A DNA stretch of 64,000 bases from Pseudoalteromonas viridis (GTDB lineage Bacteria; Pseudomonadota; Gammaproteobacteria; Enterobacterales; Alteromonadaceae). The notes beneath the pieces are model-generated. The model made no database searches and had not been told where the DNA came from. It saw nothing but the letters and a program-made list of their open reading frames with translations. The DNA lies in assembly GCF_017742995.1 (NCBI RefSeq), contig NZ_CP072426.1:1116001-1180000 (forward strand), read 5' to 3'. Below, in pieces: positions 1 to 8,469 of this stretch. How positions within the stretch are numbered: position 1 is the first letter of the stretch; each line of letters opens with the position of its first letter. A program made the translations under genes and the position numbers.

Positions 1-21
1 TTTGCGAAATTGGCTGTTCAT
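1..21 (-). CDS. acnD: AcnD (2-methylcitrate dehydratase), first 7 codons only
   Basis: The first 21 bases read on the minus strand as ATG followed by six codons giving MNSQFRK. This fits my recollection of how AcnD proteins begin and the usual prpB-prpC-acnD gene order. A GGAAG ribosome-binding sequence lies 5 to 6 bases upstream of the ATG. AcnD is the iron-sulfur aconitase-like enzyme that works with PrpF to dehydrate 2-methylcitrate. The rest of the gene lies outside the window, so the call rests on position and seven residues. Confidence 0.6.
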
Positions 22-118
22 AACTACTTCCAGGATTGCTCATTGGCTCAACGGCACAGCTCTTTATGATTATTGTCGGTGATCTGTGCCATACAGTGAC
101 GAATGTTAAGTTGGGGGA

Positions 119-1240
119 TTAACGCTCGGACATAGCTGGAACCGGACGCAGTTCCTCACCCGTATATTCCGCTGACGGACGGATAATACGGTTGTCTGCT
201 CTTTGCTCCATCACGTGACCTGCCCAGCCTGTCAGACGCGACATTACGAAGATAGGGGTGAACAGCTTAGTTGGGATCTTCATAAAGTGATAAGCCGATG
301 CGTGGAAGAAATCCGCATTACAGAACAGCTTCTTCTCGCGCCACATCACCGCTTCGCAACGTACAGAAACCGGATAAAGCACGGTATCACCCACATCAGC
401 TGCCAGCTTTTCAGACCAGCCTTTGATGATTTCGTTACGCGGATCAGACTCAGAGTAAATAGCGTGACCAAAGCCCATGATCTTTTCTTTACGCTCCAGC
501 ATACCCATCATTTCCTGCTCAGCGTGATCGGCCGACTCAAAACGCTCAATCATTTCCATTGCCGCTTCGTTCGCACCACCGTGCAGAGGACCACGTAGCG
601 AGCCGATGGCACCTGTGATACAAGAATGCATGTCTGACAGGGTAGAAGCACACACACGTGCAGTGAAGGTAGAGGCGTTAAACTCATGCTCTGCATACAG
701 AATAAGTGAAACGTGCATTACGCGCTCATGCAACTCGCTTGGCTTTTCGCCATGCAACATATGCAGGAAGTGTGCACCGATTGAATCGTCGTCTGTTTCA
801 ACATCAACACGTACGCCATCATGGCTAAAGCGATACCAGTAACAGATGATGCTTGGGAAACATGCCAGCATACGATCTGTGATGGCCTGCTGTTGTTCAA
901 AGTCGTGCTCACCTTCCAGGTTACCCAGCATAGAACAACCGGTGCGCAGTACGTCCATTGGGTGTGCATCGGCCGGAATGCGCTCCAGCACCTCTTTTAG
1001 TGCCTGTGGCAGGCCACGTTGAGATTTTAGTAGTGCCTTGTAACTGTCCAGCTCTTGCTGGTTAGGCAATTTACCTTTTAGGATCAGATATGCGACTTCC
1101 TCAAACTGACAGTTTTCAGCCAGGTCTTTTACGTCGTATCCACGATAAGTCAGGCCTGAGCCTGATACACCCACTGTTGAAAGTGCCGTTTTACCTGCAA
1201 CCTGACCGCGAAGGCCTGCACCGCTTAATACTTTAGCCAT
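119..1240 (-). CDS. prpC: 2-methylcitrate synthase
   Basis: The 373-residue protein condenses propionyl-CoA with oxaloacetate to 2-methylcitrate, the committed step of the methylcitrate cycle in the cytoplasm. It shows the citrate-synthase signature GFGHAIYSESDPR, with the catalytic His in GFGH, and the upstream GPLHGGANE block carrying another active-site His. The short length and the N-terminal GLRGQVAGKTALSTVG segment are typical of 2-methylcitrate synthases rather than of the longer GltA. It sits downstream of prpB and upstream of acnD on the same strand, so it is almost certainly transcribed with them. Start supported by GGAGACAAC seven to eight bases before the ATG. Confidence 0.95.
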   Translation of the reverse strand: MAKVLSGAGLRGQVAGKTALSTVGVSGSGLTYRGYDVKDLAENCQFEEVAYLILKGKLPNQQELDSYKALLKSQRGLPQALKEVLERIPADAHPMDVLRTGCSMLGNLEGEHDFEQQQAITDRMLACFPSIICYWYRFSHDGVRVDVETDDDSIGAHFLHMLHGEKPSELHERVMHVSLILYAEHEFNASTFTARVCASTLSDMHSCITGAIGSLRGPLHGGANEAAMEMIERFESADHAEQEMMGMLERKEKIMGFGHAIYSESDPRNEIIKGWSEKLAADVGDTVLYPVSVRCEAVMWREKKLFCNADFFHASAYHFMKIPTKLFTPIFVMSRLTGWAGHVMEQRADNRIIRPSAEYTGEELRPVPAMSER

Positions 1241-1286
1241 TTTGTTGTCTCCTGAATTTTACCTGCTGGTTAATTTCATTGTGATA

Positions 1287-1308
1287 AAAGCCGCAAGAAC
1301 GCGGCTTT
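1287..1308 (-). terminator. Hairpin between prpB and prpC
   Basis: An 8-bp perfect stem, AAAGCCGC and GCGGCTTT around a 6-base loop, lies in the 88-base gap between prpB and prpC. On the minus strand it is followed by TTTTATC. It resembles a weak intrinsic terminator or a processing/attenuation hairpin that would lower prpC and acnD expression relative to prpB. No function is shown by sequence alone. Confidence 0.5.
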
Positions 1309-1328
1309 ATCTTTATCCTTTAAACTTT

Positions 1329-2222
1329 TTATTTGTTCTTACCTTGCGCAAACAATGCGTCGAGTTTTTGCTCGTACTCGTGATAGCCAAGATAATCATA
1401 CAAGTCCATACGAGTTTGCATGCTGTCGATGACGGCTTTCTGATCGCCGTTTTCTAAAATTGATTGATACACCATCTCTGCGGCTTTGTTCATTGCACGG
1501 AACGCACTCAACGGGTACAGCACCATATCGACGCCCCACTCACCCAGCTCTTTTTTGTTCCACAGCTCTGTTTTACCGAACTCGGTGATATTCGCCAGAA
1601 TAGGCACATCCAGTGCTTCGGCAAATGCACGATAGTGCTCTTCTGTCTGCACAGCTTCTGCGAAAATACCGTCTGCACCAGCTGCAACATAGGCTTTAGC
1701 ACGCTCAATAGCCGCTTCAAGGCCTTCCTGTGCGAACGCGTCGGTACGTGCCATGATGAAGAAGTCTGGATCGGTACGCGCATCTACGGCCGCTTTGATA
1801 CGGTCTACCATTTCGTCTGTCGACACTATCTCTTTGTTAGGGCGGTGACCACAGCGCTTTTGCGCAACCTGATCTTCCATATGCACAGCAGCGGCACCCG
1901 CTTTTTGCATTTCCTGAATGGTTTTAGCAATGTTAAATGCACCGCCCCAGCCCGTGTCGATATCGACCATCAGAGGCAGGTCACAGGCAGAGGTAATACG
2001 CTGAACATCCGCAATCACATCGTTTAAAGAAGTAATGCCTAAGTCCGGCAGACCATAAGAGGCATTTGCAACGCCACCGCCTGAAAGGTAGATAGCCTGG
2101 TGACCGATTTTTTTCGCCATAATGGCGCTATAGGCATTAATGGTGCCCACGATCTGTAGTGGCTGATTGGCTTTGAGCGCGTCACGAAATCTTTTACCTG
2201 CGCTGATGATCCCTGTACTCAT
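1329..2222 (-). CDS. prpB: 2-methylisocitrate lyase
   Basis: The 297-residue cytoplasmic enzyme cleaves 2-methylisocitrate to pyruvate and succinate, the last step of the methylcitrate cycle. The isocitrate-lyase-family active-site motif KRCGHR is present at about residue 122, with the metal-binding region MVDIDTGWG and the MEDQ motif before it. Length matches PrpB (about 295) and not the much longer isocitrate lyase AceA. It lies 16 bases after the GntR regulator gene and 88 bases before prpC, all on the minus strand, so regulator and enzymes form one transcription unit. The start is supported by a GGGGAGACACACTT sequence immediately upstream. Confidence 0.95.
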   Translation of the reverse strand: MSTGIISAGKRFRDALKANQPLQIVGTINAYSAIMAKKIGHQAIYLSGGGVANASYGLPDLGITSLNDVIADVQRITSACDLPLMVDIDTGWGGAFNIAKTIQEMQKAGAAAVHMEDQVAQKRCGHRPNKEIVSTDEMVDRIKAAVDARTDPDFFIMARTDAFAQEGLEAAIERAKAYVAAGADGIFAEAVQTEEHYRAFAEALDVPILANITEFGKTELWNKKELGEWGVDMVLYPLSAFRAMNKAAEMVYQSILENGDQKAVIDSMQTRMDLYDYLGYHEYEQKLDALFAQGKNK

Positions 2223-2238
2223 AAGTGTGTCTCCCCGA

Positions 2239-2910
2239 TTATGACTGATGCTGTTTGGTTAACTTGGTGGCAATATTATTTTTAGAATATTGAATATGGC
2301 GGCGCATCAGCATTTCTGCCAACTCGGCATCTCGATTTGCGATGGCACGCACTATGTGTTTGTGTTCGTCGTAAGCTGTTGTAACGCGTGGTCCGGCCAT
2401 GCCGAGTTGCACCCGATACATTCGCGCCAGGTGATAAATACCATTACTCAGCATGGCAATAAGCTGCTGATTCTGACTGCCGACAATAATGCGGTAATGA
2501 AAGTCCAGGTCACCGGCTTCCTGATAATAAGATTCGCCGCCTTTGACTTCGTCGAACTGCTCGTTCAACAGGCTATTGAGCTTAGCAATTTCTTCATCTG
2601 GCATATGTTGCGCTGCCAGACGTGCAGCCATGCCCTCAAGGGCTTCGCGCACCTGATACAACTCCATCAGGCCTTCTTCGCTCAGCGAGACCACTCTGGC
2701 CCCCACATTCGGACGACGTTCAACCAAATGACAGGCCTCAAGGCGGTTTATTGCCTCCCGAACAACCGCTCGACTTACCTCATACTTTGTCGACAATTCC
2801 ATCTCGCTCAGCTTGGAGCCAGCCGGAATATCACCTTCAACAATCTCTTTTCTAAGCCGGAAAAATGCTTTGTCAGAAGCAGTTACGGCACTTTCATGCA
2901 TAAAGCTCAT
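2239..2910 (-). CDS. GntR/FCD-family regulator of the methylcitrate operon
   Basis: The 223-residue protein has an N-terminal winged helix-turn-helix of the GntR type (about residues 12-75, with the typical [17 protein letters not shown] helix) and a C-terminal FCD ligand-binding domain (about 85-210, including the metal-binding His pattern around HYRII and DEHKHIV). FadR/VanR-type GntR proteins usually repress the adjacent operon and are released by a small carboxylic acid. The position at the head of the prp genes suggests it senses 2-methylcitrate or a related intermediate. That is inference: I see family and position, not the ligand. The upstream gap contains palindromes suited to this family. 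Confidence 0.88.
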   Translation of the reverse strand: MSFMHESAVTASDKAFFRLRKEIVEGDIPAGSKLSEMELSTKYEVSRAVVREAINRLEACHLVERRPNVGARVVSLSEEGLMELYQVREALEGMAARLAAQHMPDEEIAKLNSLLNEQFDEVKGGESYYQEAGDLDFHYRIIVGSQNQQLIAMLSNGIYHLARMYRVQLGMAGPRVTTAYDEHKHIVRAIANRDAELAEMLMRRHIQYSKNNIATKLTKQHQS

Positions 2911-2940
2911 TATGTCTTTGCCTTCCGGTCTTGTTAAAAG

Positions 2941-3004
2941 TTGTAGACAATATAGTGCTGCTTTACGTGTACGTCAACCTGATCCGGACCAGATTGTCGA
3001 CAAT
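2941..3004. promoter_or_regulatory. Two TTGTnnACAA-type palindromes, probable GntR operators
   Basis: A perfect 12-bp palindrome ATTGTCGACAAT lies at 2993-3004 and a related near-palindrome TTGTAGACAA at 2941-2950, 31 and 83 bases upstream of the regulator ATG. The TTGTnnACAA form is typical of operators bound by FCD-type GntR repressors. Their position in the divergent gap between the prp operon and the binding-protein gene suggests autoregulation of the prp transcription unit. The assignment to the neighbouring regulator is inference. Confidence 0.65.
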
Positions 3005-3151
3005 TTACAATATAGGGGGTATTCATGAAATTTATGGCTGTTCAGCATCACACTGGCTGACACCTTGAACCTGACACCCTGAATAATAAGGGCAAGATAA
3101 CCAGGCCCTGCTACACTTTTATCCGTATGTTGATTAAAAGGTATGTTTTTG

Positions 3152-3871
3152 ATGATAAAAACAGTCGTTACCCTGATGCTAGTCACGCTGCTGAGTAGTT
3201 TTCACTGTTGGGCTAAATTCACCGTAGTCACTGAGTTATCCCCGCCCAATCAAACCTGGCTCAATGACCAGGTCGCCGGTGTCAGCACCGCACTGGTAAA
3301 AGCTATTCTGGACGCAGCTGCACTTGAGGGGGAATTTTACATGTATCCCTGGGCACGCGCTTTGAATACAGCGAAAGAAAAGCCCAAAACACTAATCTAC
3401 AGCATGGCAAAAACCCCGCAACGAGAAGCCTTATTTCACTGGATTGGTCCTGTGGCACTCTTTCACCTCGGTTTCGTAACAAACCAATCGCCCCGAAAAA
3501 TTCAAATTAAAACGCTGGAAGACGCCAAGCAATATCGGCTTGCCGTACAAAGAGATGATGTGGCTGCTCAGGTATTGCATAAACTGGGCTTTGAATTTAT
3601 CGAGACCGCAGATATTCAACACTCCTACCGCTTACTGGCGGCTAACAAAGTAGACCTGGTTGTGGACGACCCACGCTATATCAGCGCCATGGTGCAGGCA
3701 ATGAAGTTACCCGACGATCACTTTCACTATGTGCTGGATATTGAACCGCTCAGTGTCAGGGGCTACCTGGCGGCCAGCTTAACCACCAGTCCGGAGCGGG
3801 TTGCTCAACTGCGCGCCGCCTATCAGCAACTGATTGATACGCCCTTATATCGTAAGGCGCTTTTTGAGTAA
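3152..3871 (+). CDS. Periplasmic solute-binding-like protein (SBP_bac_3 type)
   Basis: This secreted protein of about 239 residues begins with a clear Sec signal peptide (MIKTVVTLMLVTLL then a cleavage region near CWA-KF). The mature part looks like the small amino-acid-type binding proteins: an opening beta strand KFTVVTELSPPNQTW, a middle stretch PWARALNTAKEKPKTLIYS often seen in this family, and a C-terminal half with VDLVVDDPRYI. No permease or ATPase is adjacent, so it may be an orphan sensor-type binding protein and not part of a transporter. I prefer the ATG at 3152 because the AAAAGG sequence upstream is too close to the ATG at 3143. Ligand unknown. Confidence 0.75.
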   Translation: MIKTVVTLMLVTLLSSFHCWAKFTVVTELSPPNQTWLNDQVAGVSTALVKAILDAAALEGEFYMYPWARALNTAKEKPKTLIYSMAKTPQREALFHWIGPVALFHLGFVTNQSPRKIQIKTLEDAKQYRLAVQRDDVAAQVLHKLGFEFIETADIQHSYRLLAANKVDLVVDDPRYISAMVQAMKLPDDHFHYVLDIEPLSVRGYLAASLTTSPERVAQLRAAYQQLIDTPLYRKALFE

Positions 3872-4161
3872 GAAAAGCTGTATTTCCGTAAAAAATATAA
3901 GGCCAGCTAAAAGTTGATCTAGCTGTAAAGCATGAACCAATTAAACAATTAAATAAATTGCAACACAATTTAATCATCACATTATCCATATACACAATTT
4001 ATTTATTTGTGTATATTTCGACTGTACTCGATGAGCTATTTGATGCATGGCATTTTGACTCAGCTTAGCTGGTGAATATGGAACATTAATTTAGGCTACG
4101 CAAATTATATCCCGCGAGTGCAAGAACAACCGAAATCAAATTTTATTCAAATATAAGGATT
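3872..4161. other. AT-rich intergenic region
   Basis: This 290-base gap is strikingly AT-rich in its middle (about 3940-4020, with TATACACAATTTATTTATTTGT and near repeats). I find no gene. It presumably carries the promoter of the following secreted repeat protein; no site can be fixed with confidence. Confidence 0.5.
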
Positions 4162-5061
4162 ATGAAGTTGAATATGAATATAGCACCTTTAAAAATAGCA
4201 TGCCTCGCAACAGCGATGCTGTCTTCGACGCTTGTTAACGCTGCACAATGTGGAAAAGAACAAGATGGAGACTCCTACTGGTATACATGTGATGGTGTTC
4301 AAGTTACACAAAGTACCCGAGGTTTTTTTAATGACCGCATCACGGAATTTCAGAAAAAGGGAGACTATGTTACCTGGCGATACTATGATGGAATGAGTAA
4401 GGTTACCTATTATTATAGTAACCGAGTCTGGGGTAACGCACAGAAAGTGTTAACACAAGGCGCGTTTGAAAGGTCAAATAGCAGAATTACTAACTTTAAG
4501 GTGTACGGAGAGCATGTTACCTGGAAGTTTTATGACGGCACCAGAAATACAACCCAATACTACGCAAACAGGGTTTGGGGTAATGCACTTGTTGATCTTA
4601 CCCAGTTAGCATCGGGACGTTCTGGTGACAATATTTCTGAGTTCCGTACCTTCGGGCACCATGCTGTATGGAAATACTATGATGGTGATCTCGACCAGAC
4701 TGCATACTACTCAAACAAGCTCTGGGGCAAAAACCAGAAAAGATTGAGTCAGGTTGCCGTTGGCACTTTTGGCAGTAATGTTTCAAACCTGAATATCACT
4801 AAGATTTACCTACTCGGTGATGAGTATGTGACCTATAAATATTACGATGGTATGCATAATCAGACCGCCTACTACTCCAATAAGATCTATGGTAATTCTC
4901 AAAAGCTCTTAACTCAGTACGCTAATGACAGAGACAATGACCGCATTTACAATTTCCGAGTTAGTACTGAAAACGTCCAGTGGACCTATTATGACGGCAC
5001 CTGGCGAACGACTAAAAATTACCGCAATAAAGTTTGGGGGGGAACCCCAACTGAGCAGTAA
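4162..5061 (+). CDS. Secreted protein with five 49-residue YYDG/VWGN repeats
   Basis: I do not recognise this family. The 299-residue product starts with a signal peptide ending near VNA-AQ. The rest is a tandem array: the tripeptide YDG occurs near residues 75, 124, 173, 228 and 277, so the period is 49 residues with one longer spacing of 55. Each unit contains a V(T/Q)W.(Y/F)YDG strand, then a YY(S/A)N(R/K)(V/L)(W/Y)G segment, and most have an L(T/S)Q tail. The high Tyr/Trp content and regular spacing suggest a beta-propeller-like or beta-solenoid extracellular binding protein, possibly sugar-binding. Two cysteines (about 30 and 43) near the mature N terminus could form a disulfide. A later ATG at 4174 is an alternative start. 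Confidence 0.75.
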   Translation: MKLNMNIAPLKIACLATAMLSSTLVNAAQCGKEQDGDSYWYTCDGVQVTQSTRGFFNDRITEFQKKGDYVTWRYYDGMSKVTYYYSNRVWGNAQKVLTQGAFERSNSRITNFKVYGEHVTWKFYDGTRNTTQYYANRVWGNALVDLTQLASGRSGDNISEFRTFGHHAVWKYYDGDLDQTAYYSNKLWGKNQKRLSQVAVGTFGSNVSNLNITKIYLLGDEYVTYKYYDGMHNQTAYYSNKIYGNSQKLLTQYANDRDNDRIYNFRVSTENVQWTYYDGTWRTTKNYRNKVWGGTPTEQ

Positions 5062-5071
5062 TCTCCATAAT

Positions 5072-5106
5072 GCGATAAGCAGCTGGTTAAGCCAGCGCTT
5101 TATCGC
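5072..5106 (+). terminator. Hairpin downstream of the repeat-protein gene
   Basis: GCGATAAGC pairs with GC(T)TTATCGC, and an inner CTGG/CCAG stem closes a short loop, 10 bases after the stop codon at 5061. The T tract is weak, so this may be an mRNA-end hairpin instead of a strong terminator. Confidence 0.5.
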
Positions 5107-5312
5107 TTTAAACGCGTACTCAAAAATATTTGACCACCACACATACAATAACTTGTCCACAGGACCATTTATGGTATCGCTCCCGATGAATAATGAGTAA
5201 AGGTACGTTAAAATCGCGAAGCAATACAAAAATAAGGCGGTATACATGCAAATAGAGCACCCCAGCTCAGAGGCAGAAGCTCGGACAATGCAAGAAGCAC
5301 TCGCGGCTCAGG

Positions 5313-6516
5313 TGAATTAGCTCCGACCAGACCTGACAATTCGATTTGAAAAATTGAGAGTTACCCGTTTTGATAAAGGTGTCGAATCTTTGTTCAAAAC
5401 AACTAAGGAGTAACTCTCATGTTACATACTAACAATCCAATCATTAAACACAAAGCTGGTTTGCTCAATCTGGCTGAAGAGCTTGGAAACGTATCTAAAG
5501 CTTGCAAAATGATGGGGGTTTCGCGAGATACATTTTATCGTTATCAAGAGCTCGTTGATGAAGGCGGTATTGATGCACTCATCGATAAATCGCGTAGAAC
5601 ACCAAACCTGAAGAACCGTGTAGATGAAGAGACTGAAAAAGCAGTTTGCACCTATGCGCTTGAATTTCCGGCTCACGGGCAAGTCAGAGCCAGCAATGAG
5701 TTGAGAAAACAAGGCGTGTTTGTTTCTGCCAGTGGTGTGCGGTCAATTTGGTTGCGCCATGACTTGGAAAACTTTAAAAAGCGTCTGAAAGCACTAGAGG
5801 CTAAAGTCGCGCAAGAAGGCATCATTCTCACAGAGTCCCAGGTAACAGCCCTTGAGAAGAAAAAACAGGACGATGAAGCCTGCGGCGAAATTGAAACAGA
5901 GCACCCCGGATACCTTGGTTCACAAGACACTTTTTATGTTGGAAACCTAAAGGGAGTTGGCCGTATATATCAGCAAACTTTTGTTGATACATATTGCAAA
6001 GTCGCTTTTGCAAAGCTCTACACCACTAAAACACCGATCACAGCAGCAGATCTACTGAATGATAGAGTTTTACCCTACTTCGAGCAGCATGAGCTGCCTA
6101 TGCTAAGGATCCTCACAGACCGGGGAACTGAGTACTGCGGTAAGGTTGAGCACCATGACTATCAGCTTTACCTAGCGATCAACGACATAGACCATACTAA
6201 AACCAAAGCGATGTCGCCGCAGACAAACGGTATCTGCGAACGCTTCCACAAAACGATACTTCAAGAGTTTTACCAAGTGACATTTCGCAAAAAATTGTAC
6301 AGTTCTCTGGAAGAGCTCCAAAAGGACCTGGACGAGTGGATAAATTACTACAATAATGACCGGACTCATCAAGGTAAAAAATGCTGCGGAAGAACGCCGC
6401 TTGAAACATTATTAGATGGAAAATCGATCTGGGTTGAAAAGAATTTAGCCCAAATCTAGGCTGACAGTCACCGATTGAAAAACGGGTAACTGTCAGGTCA
6501 AGTCTGAGCTAGTACA
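5313..6516 (+). mobile_element. IS481-family insertion sequence, complete (1204 bp)
   Basis: The element is bounded by imperfect inverted repeats of about 29 bp that begin with TG (left TGAATTAGCTCCGACC..., right end in reverse TGTACTAGCTCAGACT...), 23 of 29 positions matching. It is flanked by identical 7-bp repeats GCTCAGG at 5306-5312 and 6517-6523, the target-site duplication. A second shared motif, AGTTACCCGTTTT, lies just inside both ends (near 5359 and 6481). It carries one intact transposase gene. Because the ends, duplication and transposase all look undamaged, insertion into nfi is probably recent. Confidence 0.92.
5419..6459 (+). CDS. IS481-family transposase
   Basis: The 346-residue DDE transposase has an N-terminal helix-turn-helix (KACKMMGVSRDTFYRY, about residues 29-45), a second HTH-like segment, and an rve-type integrase core with acidic residues in QDTFYVG, LTDRGTEYC and the GICERFHKTILQEFY block supplying the final Glu. 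The C-terminal NYYNNDRTHQG pattern is typical of the family. An AAGGAG ribosome site sits 4-8 bases before the ATG. It is the only gene of the element disrupting nfi. Confidence 0.93.
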   Translation: MLHTNNPIIKHKAGLLNLAEELGNVSKACKMMGVSRDTFYRYQELVDEGGIDALIDKSRRTPNLKNRVDEETEKAVCTYALEFPAHGQVRASNELRKQGVFVSASGVRSIWLRHDLENFKKRLKALEAKVAQEGIILTESQVTALEKKKQDDEACGEIETEHPGYLGSQDTFYVGNLKGVGRIYQQTFVDTYCKVAFAKLYTTKTPITAADLLNDRVLPYFEQHELPMLRILTDRGTEYCGKVEHHDYQLYLAINDIDHTKTKAMSPQTNGICERFHKTILQEFYQVTFRKKLYSSLEELQKDLDEWINYYNNDRTHQGKKCCGRTPLETLLDGKSIWVEKNLAQI

Positions 6517-7173
6517 GCTCAGGTTATCAGTGAAGATCAATTTGACTCCATCACTACCATCGCGGGCACCGATGTGGCTTATGACGACGCGACAAACCAA
6601 CTGGTTGGTGCCATTGTGGTGTTAGATGCCAGCACACTGGAGATCATAGAAACACAAGTCGTCACCGAAAGTGTGCGTTTCCCATACATTCCCGGTTTGT
6701 TCTCATTCAGGGAGTTACCGCCATTGCTGTCCGCTTTTGAGCGACTCACTCACAAACCAGACATGATAGTGTGTGATGGCCAGGGCCTTGCTCACCCAAG
6801 GCGCTTTGGTCTGGCCTGTCATCTTGGTGTAGTCCTGGATATTCCGACCATAGGGTGTGGTAAAACACGACTCACAGGCACGCATGAAACACCACTTGAA
6901 ACTCGCGGCGCCAGCGCGCCGCTGATAGATAACGATCAAGTAATCGGTGAAGTTTTGCGGACTCAGGACAACATTAAGCCAGTGTATGTCTCTGTCGGCC
7001 ATAAAGTTAATCTGAGCACCGCAAAAGAGTGGATCCTCAAACTCACCCCAAAATATCGCCTGCCAGAAACAACCCGTCAGGCCGATCAGCAAGTGAACCG
7101 GGCGCTTAAAGCGCTGCAAGTACAGGGCTGACAATACGCCTTGCGCAAACAGAAACAGGCAGTCACAATTCAC

Positions 7174-7207
7174 AAAACGTGCAACTATCAGGTCAAGTCT
7201 GAGCTAG
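7174..7207 (+). repeat. Solo right end of the same IS481-type element
   Basis: This 34-base stretch, 42 bases after the nfi stop codon, matches the right end of the complete element (6479-6512) at about 31 of 34 positions, including GGTCAAGTCTGAGCTAG without mismatch. There is no transposase or left end next to it, so it is the scar of an earlier insertion or a captured end at the border of the immunity-gene array. Confidence 0.8.
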
Positions 7208-7224
7208 CACTGGATATATATGCT

Positions 7225-7258
7225 AAAGGTACATCCCTGAAAGCAAAAATGTACCTTT
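7225..7258 (-). terminator. Intrinsic terminator after the 134-residue gene
   Basis: A perfect 10-bp stem, AAAGGTACAT and ATGTACCTTT, encloses a 14-base loop. It sits 18 bases beyond the stop codon of the minus-strand gene ending at 7276. A TATATTTT tract follows on the plus strand, so it could also stop plus-strand transcripts from nfi. Confidence 0.7.
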
Positions 7259-7275
7259 TATATTTTAAGTAATGC

Positions 7276-7680
7276 CTAAGCTTCAAAATGTTCCCTGAGA
7301 CTCAGGTTTTCATCACAAGATGCTTGGACAATTAAATAACCTTCGCTCTCTTTAACAAAGTTTACCGGGTAATACCGGATGTCATAACTTCCATCTCCAT
7401 ACTCAGTTATCTTAGAGAGGTGAACTACATTATCGATAAGCAAATCAGCTTTGCTATTCTTCCAAGCCACCAGTTCCGTCCGCAGGGTTTGAAGTGCTTT
7501 GTCTTGTTCACCAGGCTCATAATCAAAAGTAGATATCACCGGAAAACCATTATGATTCCCAAATATATCTAGTAAGCGATCCTCACCTTTTCTACCGAAC
7601 CTTGCCCTTAAAACACTACATGATTCAACTTCCATGAGCGATTTAATCAAATCGTCGACTATCATTAACCTATTTTCCAA
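7276..7680 (-). CDS. Small hypothetical protein, candidate immunity protein
   Basis: I do not recognise the family. The 134-residue product is cytoplasmic (no signal or membrane segment) and acidic, with a compact alternating pattern suggestive of an alpha/beta fold (SKITEYGDGSYDIRYYPVNFV near the C terminus). Its start overlaps by 11 bases the end of a truncated upstream frame (7670-7900) that looks like the tail of a toxin gene. Tail, then small acidic protein, then terminator is repeated several times in the next 5 kb and is the usual arrangement of toxin-tip/immunity modules, so immunity is a reasonable inference from context only. Confidence 0.6.
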   Translation of the reverse strand: MENRLMIVDDLIKSLMEVESCSVLRARFGRKGEDRLLDIFGNHNGFPVISTFDYEPGEQDKALQTLRTELVAWKNSKADLLIDNVVHLSKITEYGDGSYDIRYYPVNFVKESEGYLIVQASCDENLSLREHFEA

Positions 7681-7900
7681 TCCATTTTAAGTCAGCATTG
7701 TAAGTTCCCATATGAGATTTTTTACTTCCAAGTGCTTTTTCTGAGTTGGCCATTTTCCATCCCCACGATGTGCGAGAAGAGATTTCCGAATTTCTATCTT
7801 GATACTGCATAATTCTACTTAAGAACTGCATTAGGTTGAGTGGAGTTAAGGGCGTACCCATTACGCCGGTTTGGAGTGGATATCCATCCAACCCAAGCAA
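7670..7900 (-). pseudogene. Truncated 3' end of a toxin-like gene
   Basis: A 76-codon frame without a proper start: an in-frame TGA immediately precedes the TTG at 7900. The sequence begins GLDGYPLQTGVMGTPL and ends SHMGTYNADLKWIGK, and has no signal peptide or membrane segment. I read it as the C-terminal tip of a longer secreted or contact-delivered toxin whose 5' part has been lost, because it overlaps the start of the following small acidic gene exactly as toxin tips overlap immunity genes. The toxic activity cannot be named. Confidence 0.5.
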
Positions 7901-7914
7901 TCAATTAACAAACA

Positions 7915-7937
7915 AGCCAGCTAGTAAGCTGGCTTTC
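7915..7937 (-). terminator. Hairpin after the 169-residue paralogue
   Basis: AAGCCAGC and GCTGGCTT form a stem around a 6-base loop, 18 bases after the stop codon of the minus-strand gene ending at 7956. The GTTTGTTAATT that follows on that strand is moderately T-rich. The CCAGC/GCTGG core recurs in the hairpins after the other members of this array. Confidence 0.65.
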
Positions 7938-7955
7938 GAATCGCTAAACAGCTAT

Positions 7956-8465
7956 TCAAGCAGTGTAATCAAATGACGATGTATCTGCTGATGTAGGCAC
8001 AGTATAACCGGGCAAGTTTTCTCCCGGGAATAAGACATCCCAGACACAGCACTTGACCAGCAACTTGAGCATCTCAGGATGGTACTTATCAAAATACTCA
8101 TCAAACTTATCTTGATCCATGAACTCCTTACCCAAACCAAAATATTCAACCCAGAAAAGGACACTGGCGGATTGCACGCCCAAATCATCCTCTACTTGAA
8201 CTTCATGTATTGGGGGCTCTGCATTAAAGTCATGACAATTTAGACGCCACCACAGTTCAATATCTGACTGATAAGCACAAAGCAATGTATCCTTTAAATC
8301 GACGATTCGAAATCGGCCTCCCTGAATATCAAACCCCTGAAGATAATCGTCGATACCCTCCTGCATCATGCCCATTGGGGTTTCTTCGCACTCGCCAGGC
8401 ACATAATAATCTCTGAATGCTAATAAAACCCAATAAATAATCTCTAACTGTTTGGAATCGAGCAT
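7956..8465 (-). CDS. Candidate immunity protein, paralogue family member 1
   Basis: The 169-residue acidic cytoplasmic protein is a diverged member of a four-gene family in this window (others at 9840, 10588 and 11314). Shared features are concentrated in the C terminus: EMLKLLVKCCVWDVLFPGE, then LPGYT.PTS and a final FDY/LDY. The N-terminal half differs strongly from the other three. It follows a short toxin-tail remnant (8470-8526) whose stop codon lies 5 bases before its ATG, and is followed by a hairpin. I do not recognise a named domain. The immunity role is inferred from array context. Confidence 0.6.
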   Translation of the reverse strand: MLDSKQLEIIYWVLLAFRDYYVPGECEETPMGMMQEGIDDYLQGFDIQGGRFRIVDLKDTLLCAYQSDIELWWRLNCHDFNAEPPIHEVQVEDDLGVQSASVLFWVEYFGLGKEFMDQDKFDEYFDKYHPEMLKLLVKCCVWDVLFPGENLPGYTVPTSADTSSFDYTA

Positions 8466-8469
8466 ACAC

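Larger units (their letters stand above)
5246..7131 (+). pseudogene. nfi: Endonuclease V, split by an IS481-family element
   Basis: The 5' part runs from ATG 5246 (AAGGCGG ribosome site 5-6 bases upstream) to 5312. The 3' part resumes at 6524 after the second copy of the 7-bp target duplication. Joining 5246-5312 to 6524-7131 gives one open frame of 224 residues, the normal size of endonuclease V, the enzyme that nicks DNA next to deoxyinosine. Recognisable blocks include GTDVAY (catalytic Asp, about residue 39 of the restored protein), PYIPG.FSFRE, DGQGLAHPRR with the second metal-binding Asp, and VSVGHKVNL. The remaining 3' frame could only start at GTG 6574, directly after the catalytic Asp codon, and a stop at 6505 blocks read-through, so it should be inactive. 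Confidence 0.93.

Noticed and set aside
203-598. Open frames opposite prpC, and many similar frames opposite or within other genes
   Set aside because: They lie fully inside well-supported genes, have no ribosome sites and no recognisable domains.
5355-6495. Shorter limits for the IS481 element based on the AGTTACCCGTTTT motif
   Set aside because: No duplicated target flanks those positions, while the outer TG...CA ends have both a 29-bp inverted repeat and a 7-bp duplication that restores nfi.
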